A stretch of DNA of 50,454 nucleotides. It comes from a virus. Below the pieces are notes generated by a model. That model saw only the letters and a list, made by a program, of their open reading frames with translations. It had not been told where the DNA came from and did not search any database. The position numbers and the translations under genes are program-made. The stretch is taken from IMG/VR virus record IMGVR_UViG_3300050821_002514, positions 1-50,454 of that record. One strand, given 5' to 3'. Within the stretch, counting starts at the first letter, position 1; every line of letters starts with the position of its first letter. Of this stretch, positions 48,272 to 50,454 are shown one piece after another.

Positions 48272-48675
48272 TATACTCTCCCTTTTGCAATAGCCGCTTT
48301 ACAGTATTGCTCAACAAATTTAATGGCTCTCTCTCTATATTTTTGGGCCGTTCCCTTCTCTATTCCTAGGATTTCAGCCGCCTCTGCTAGTGATTTATCT
48401 TCTCGCATCGTGAGAAAATATACTTCTTTTTGCCGCCCTTGTAAATGCCCAATCGCTTCGCCCATGAGTAATTGCGGAGTAGATGGTGCGGCGATTTCCG
48501 TTTCAGGCAATACATCTGGATTAGCACAAGGATGCTCTTGTGCATCGTCACCATTCTCGCCATGGCCCCGTGCATTTACATCATCCCAGTATGCGGATTG
48601 TTCTGTATGGGATGAGTCTTTTCTACTTTGTATTACTCTTGTCTTTTGTATTCTTGTGTGTTTAGCCACTAGCAT
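48271..48675 (-). CDS. Sigma region-4-like transcription regulator, 134 aa
   Basis: The last 65 residues 'GRQKEVYFLTMREDKSLAEAAEILGIEKGTAQKYRERAIKFVEQYC' form a sigma70 region-4-type helix-turn-helix (LAEAAEILGIEKGTAQKY), while the first half is polar and unstructured. It may switch transcription on the phage genome, such as late genes. A related class includes RinA-like activators. Confidence 0.72.
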   Translation of the reverse strand: MLVAKHTRIQKTRVIQSRKDSSHTEQSAYWDDVNARGHGENGDDAQEHPCANPDVLPETEIAAPSTPQLLMGEAIGHLQGRQKEVYFLTMREDKSLAEAAEILGIEKGTAQKYRERAIKFVEQYCKAAIAKGRV

Positions 48676-48821
48676 CCCTCATCTTCTGGTAAATCATCAG
48701 CGCATTCAGCGCATAACCCGTGTATTTGGGTTACAATAAGACTGTCAAACAACCTTCCGCAACCATTGCCTTTACCATCATCGCATAAGAAGCTATCTTC
48801 AGTTAAAGCTAAATTCATCAT
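48669..48821 (-). CDS. Small Cys-rich protein, 50 aa
   Basis: ATG at 48819-48821 has GGAG six bases upstream. 'FLCDDGKGNGCGRLF' and 'HGLCAEC' give four cysteines suitable for a zinc knuckle. Overlaps the regulator gene by seven bases. Confidence 0.5.
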   Translation of the reverse strand: MMNLALTEDSFLCDDGKGNGCGRLFDSLIVTQIHGLCAECADDLPEDEGC

Positions 48822-48844
48822 ATCATTCTCCATTTAAGGGGCCA

Positions 48845-48872
48845 ATAATAGTCATACGTAAGACACTAGCAA
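48845..48872 (-). promoter_or_regulatory. Weak candidate promoter
   Basis: On the minus strand, TTGCTA (48872-48867), a 16-base spacer and TATTAT (48850-48845), ahead of the regulator/holin-like operon. Four and five consensus matches; not decisive. Confidence 0.35.
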
Positions 48873-48879
48873 TTCTAAT

Positions 48880-49038
48880 CTATTCTTCGCTCTGTTCTAG
48901 CGATTTCCGTTTTAGGCGTAAAGATTTGCGCTGTACTCTAGCCATTTTCTTATTGGACACAAATACATCGCGTCTCATATGCTTACGTGTCATCCGAGAA
49001 GGGGTACTTTTTCTAGTGCCATAACTTTTGTAATTCAT
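48880..49038 (-). CDS. Small very basic protein, 52 aa
   Basis: ATG 49036-49038 overlaps the stop of the 3D gene (ATGA) after AAGGAG. 'RKSTPSRMTRKHMRRDVFVSNKKMARVQRKSLRLKRKSL' is mostly Arg and Lys, so nucleic-acid or membrane binding is likely. Otherwise unknown. Confidence 0.6.
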   Translation of the reverse strand: MNYKSYGTRKSTPSRMTRKHMRRDVFVSNKKMARVQRKSLRLKRKSLEQSEE

Positions 49039-49403
49039 TTTATCTCCTTGGCGATTTCTGTTTCTTCCGGCTGCCCAACTACCCATACTTTTAAATGTCT
49101 GACTCCAAAAGCCTTCTCTTCATTCTTTTCATAGACGAATAGATCAACAGAATTGTGTAAACGGCTATTAGTGGTATCGTTAACAATCCTAAAACCAATA
49201 CCAGAAATATAGAGGCAATCACGGTAGTGAACACGCCCACTACGTAAAAGATCGGGGCTAACAGCCACGCCAAGTTCTGATACATTTTCACCGATACTCG
49301 TTTCACAATTATGCCTCCCTGTACATTCCGGTTTTGTTTGCTCCGGCACAGCCCGATAAGACGTTGCTGTAAGTGTTCCAAGTAGAATTAGTTTAGCTAT
49401 CAT
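49035..49403 (-). CDS. 3D-domain protein with signal peptide, 122 aa
   Basis: A hydrophobic N-terminus (MIAKLILLGTLTATSY) suggests export. The rest matches the 3D domain of murein-active proteins: 'GVAVSPDLLRSGRVHYRDCLYISGIGFRIVNDTTNS...NSVDLFV', with the three conserved Asp positions recognisable (SPD, NDT, VDLF). 3D proteins cleave or bind peptidoglycan. It is the most likely wall-active protein in the minus block. Start ATG has GGAGG. Confidence 0.75.
   Translation of the reverse strand: MIAKLILLGTLTATSYRAVPEQTKPECTGRHNCETSIGENVSELGVAVSPDLLRSGRVHYRDCLYISGIGFRIVNDTTNSRLHNSVDLFVYEKNEEKAFGVRHLKVWVVGQPEETEIAKEIK
49091..49285 (-). CDS. Embedded membrane protein inside the 3D gene, 64 aa
   Basis: A second same-strand frame lies wholly inside the 3D-domain gene. 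From ATG 49283-49285 it codes 'MYQNLAWLLAPIFYVVGVF', then 'IASIFLVLVLGLLTIPLIAVYTILLIY', and ends in 'SSMKRMKRRLLESDI'. This gives two membrane helices and a basic tail, in keeping with the positive-inside rule. The ribosome site is weak (CGGTGAAA). An upstream in-frame start at 49381 is possible. Confidence 0.4.
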   Translation of the reverse strand: MYQNLAWLLAPIFYVVGVFTTVIASIFLVLVLGLLTIPLIAVYTILLIYSSMKRMKRRLLESDI

Positions 49404-49666
49404 ATAGCCTCCATTTCATACTCTTTATAACATTCTTTCTTGCATTCAGTCTCGCATTGCTTTATCTTCACTAGCTTTTTGTCTTTAAAGCATTTTGGGC
49501 ATGGCACATAGCCATATTTACTTTTGTTGATAGTTTTATTATATGCCGTATCGCGCCAATGATTTATATAATTAGGTAACCATTCATCCACAAAGAATTT
49601 TATACAGCATTCGGGAATAAGGCTATGCCGCCCATATGCTCGATGATATTGTGCTTCATTCGTCAT
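49400..49666 (-). CDS. Phage protein with zinc motif, 88 aa
   Basis: I start at ATG 49664-49666, overlapping the previous gene by 11 bases. 'SLIPECCIKFFVDEWLP' and 'YVPCPKCF' are a recognisable pair in a small phage family of unknown role, with additional cysteines near the C-terminus (CETECKKEC). Confidence 0.65.
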   Translation of the reverse strand: MTNEAQYHRAYGRHSLIPECCIKFFVDEWLPNYINHWRDTAYNKTINKSKYGYVPCPKCFKDKKLVKIKQCETECKKECYKEYEMEAI

Positions 49667-49985
49667 CGTTAGTCTCATCCTCGATAATCTCCGGCCATTC
49701 GTAATCTTTTTCTTTTGCATACCAATAGTCTGTTTGCGCTGCGTCTATTAATGCTTTATCTATTGAGGCACCAGGGCATTGCATAAATTCTTCCTCATCA
49801 AGCATAGATTCAAGCCTAGCGAGTATAGACCAATCATCGTTAAACCTACTCCCGCGCAATGCTTCACCAGGCAAAGAAATGATTGAGCGACAACCATTTA
49901 CTATGAGATAAAATCTATTAACGGCTTCTTTTGAAAACCTTATTCGTTGTGGCGACCATCCCCCGTTAAGTCTTACTTGGTCCAT
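49656..49985 (-). CDS. Hypothetical acidic protein, 109 aa
   Basis: MDQVRLNGGWSPQRIRFSKEAVNRFYLIVNG... with a strongly acidic tail (EIIEDETNDDE). Helical, no Cys pair beyond one. Overlaps the neighbouring zinc-ribbon gene by 20 bases. Confidence 0.6.
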   Translation of the reverse strand: MDQVRLNGGWSPQRIRFSKEAVNRFYLIVNGCRSIISLPGEALRGSRFNDDWSILARLESMLDEEEFMQCPGASIDKALIDAAQTDYWYAKEKDYEWPEIIEDETNDDE

Positions 49986-50097
49986 TAGTTTTACCCTCCC
50001 TACATTTATTGCATATGATCTTATCTAATTGTCTATCCCATGCGTCCAAAACACTACCTATTTGATCCTCTAAGCATAAACTACAGAAATACATCAT
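49966..50097 (-). CDS. Zinc-ribbon mini-protein, 43 aa
   Basis: MMYFCSLCLEDQ... 'IICNKCREGK' gives two CxxC pairs 24 residues apart, a classic zinc ribbon. It starts three bases after the preceding stop. Confidence 0.6.
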   Translation of the reverse strand: MMYFCSLCLEDQIGSVLDAWDRQLDKIICNKCREGKTNGPSKT

Positions 50098-50100
50098 ACA

Positions 50101-50247
50101 TTATCCACCTTGTGTATCGCTATAAGATGGTAACATTTCTCCGCAATCTAGGCAACGTTCCCAACGTAACCCGTCTTTATCCTCAACAAATTCTGGTCTA
50201 TGCTCTCCATATCTAAATTGTGCAGCATACGCTTGGCAATAACTCAT
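50101..50247 (-). CDS. Small CxxC protein, 48 aa
   Basis: ATG 50245-50247 follows AAAGGACAAATAAT. 'RWERCLDCGEMLP' is a single CxxC pair with a further Cys at residue 4. Lies just after the repeat gene in transcription order. Confidence 0.55.
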   Translation of the reverse strand: MSYCQAYAAQFRYGEHRPEFVEDKDGLRWERCLDCGEMLPSYSDTQGG

Positions 50248-50248
50248 A

Positions 50249-50454
50249 TTATTTGTCCTTTCCAATAAGTTTAAATCCATACCGTAATATCTTTAATGGA
50301 AGTTTCTTTTTAGCCGCATTAGCCGCCGCATTAGCCGCCGCATTAGCCGCCGCATTAGCCGCATAAGCCGCATTAGCCGCCGCATAAGCCGCCGCATTAG
50401 CCGCCGCATAAGCCGCCGCATAAGCCGCCGCATTAGCCGCCGCATAAGCCGCAT
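50249..50454 (-). CDS. Ala/Asn/Tyr repeat protein, C-terminal part (gene cut by contig end)
   Basis: The right-hand piece of the gene that starts at 461. AAAN/AAAY/AAN/AAY units run in from the contig edge and end in the unique tail KKKLPLKILRYGFKLIGKDK before TAA (50249-50251). The first and last 37 bases of the window are identical. Overlapping them gives an in-frame gene of 210 codons. The true repeat number may be larger. Confidence 0.85.
   Translation of the reverse strand, partial: AAYAAANAAAYAAAYAAANAAAYAAANAAYAANAAANAAANAAANAAKKKLPLKILRYGFKLIGKDK

Noticed and set aside
48271-48675. Lysogeny repressor
   Set aside because: The helix-turn-helix is sigma region-4-like. There is no integrase or repressor-type domain.

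Overview
The window looks like the essentially complete genome of a tailed double-stranded DNA phage, most likely short-tailed (podovirus-like). It has a large terminase, a portal, a scaffold-like protein, a major capsid protein, neck and tail-hub-like proteins and a run of glycine/alanine/glutamine-rich ejection-type proteins. I see no tape-measure protein, tail sheath or tail-assembly frameshift. There is no integrase or lysogeny repressor. The host cannot be read from the sequence. One virion gene carries an ice-binding-type domain, which hints at a cold habitat.

The contig opens and closes inside one gene, an Ala/Asn/Tyr repeat protein on the minus strand. The first 37 bases equal the last 37, and overlapping them restores the reading frame. 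The map is therefore probably circular or circularly permuted, and it was cut at a repeat the assembly could not cross.

There are two transcription blocks. The minus-strand block runs from about 50,450 down to 34,070, continues across the contig junction and ends at 2,641 (its far-upstream promoter points into 2,641 to 1). It holds replication, nucleotide and regulatory genes: a family A DNA polymerase, a prim-pol/helicase, a PD-(D/E)XK nuclease, an OB-fold ssDNA-binding candidate, a DEDD exonuclease, HNH, MazG-like and deoxyribosyltransferase-like proteins, a Dcm methyltransferase, a sigma-region-4-like protein and SprT. It also holds a secreted trypsin-like protease, a 3D-domain protein, small membrane proteins and many tiny zinc-ribbon proteins. 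Genes are packed with ATGA, TAATG and GTGA overlaps.

The plus-strand block (about 3,239 to 34,098) holds a short chain of tiny genes, then terminase (5,139), portal (6,768), an unusual 7-kb island of beta-rich adhesin or decoration proteins (8,874-16,144), scaffold (16,848), capsid (18,271), the ice-binding fusion (19,704), a fibre (21,437), neck and hub proteins (22,894; 23,829), four large ejection-type proteins (26,900-33,394) and an end cassette with a DUF5675 protein. A roughly 600-bp divergent intergenic region (2,642-3,238) holds a sigma70-type promoter, palindromes and a possible structured RNA. It is the best candidate for the control region or origin.

The most notable observations are: (1) a DUF3494 ice-binding-type solenoid inserted into a loop of the protein encoded just after the capsid gene; (2) a second long reading frame across the whole Dcm gene that carries recognisable motifs of another phage family; (3) two further same-strand embedded genes (a zinc ribbon over DUF5675, and a two-helix membrane protein inside the 3D gene); and (4) a duplicated palindromic element upstream of the packaging genes and of the ice-binding gene.
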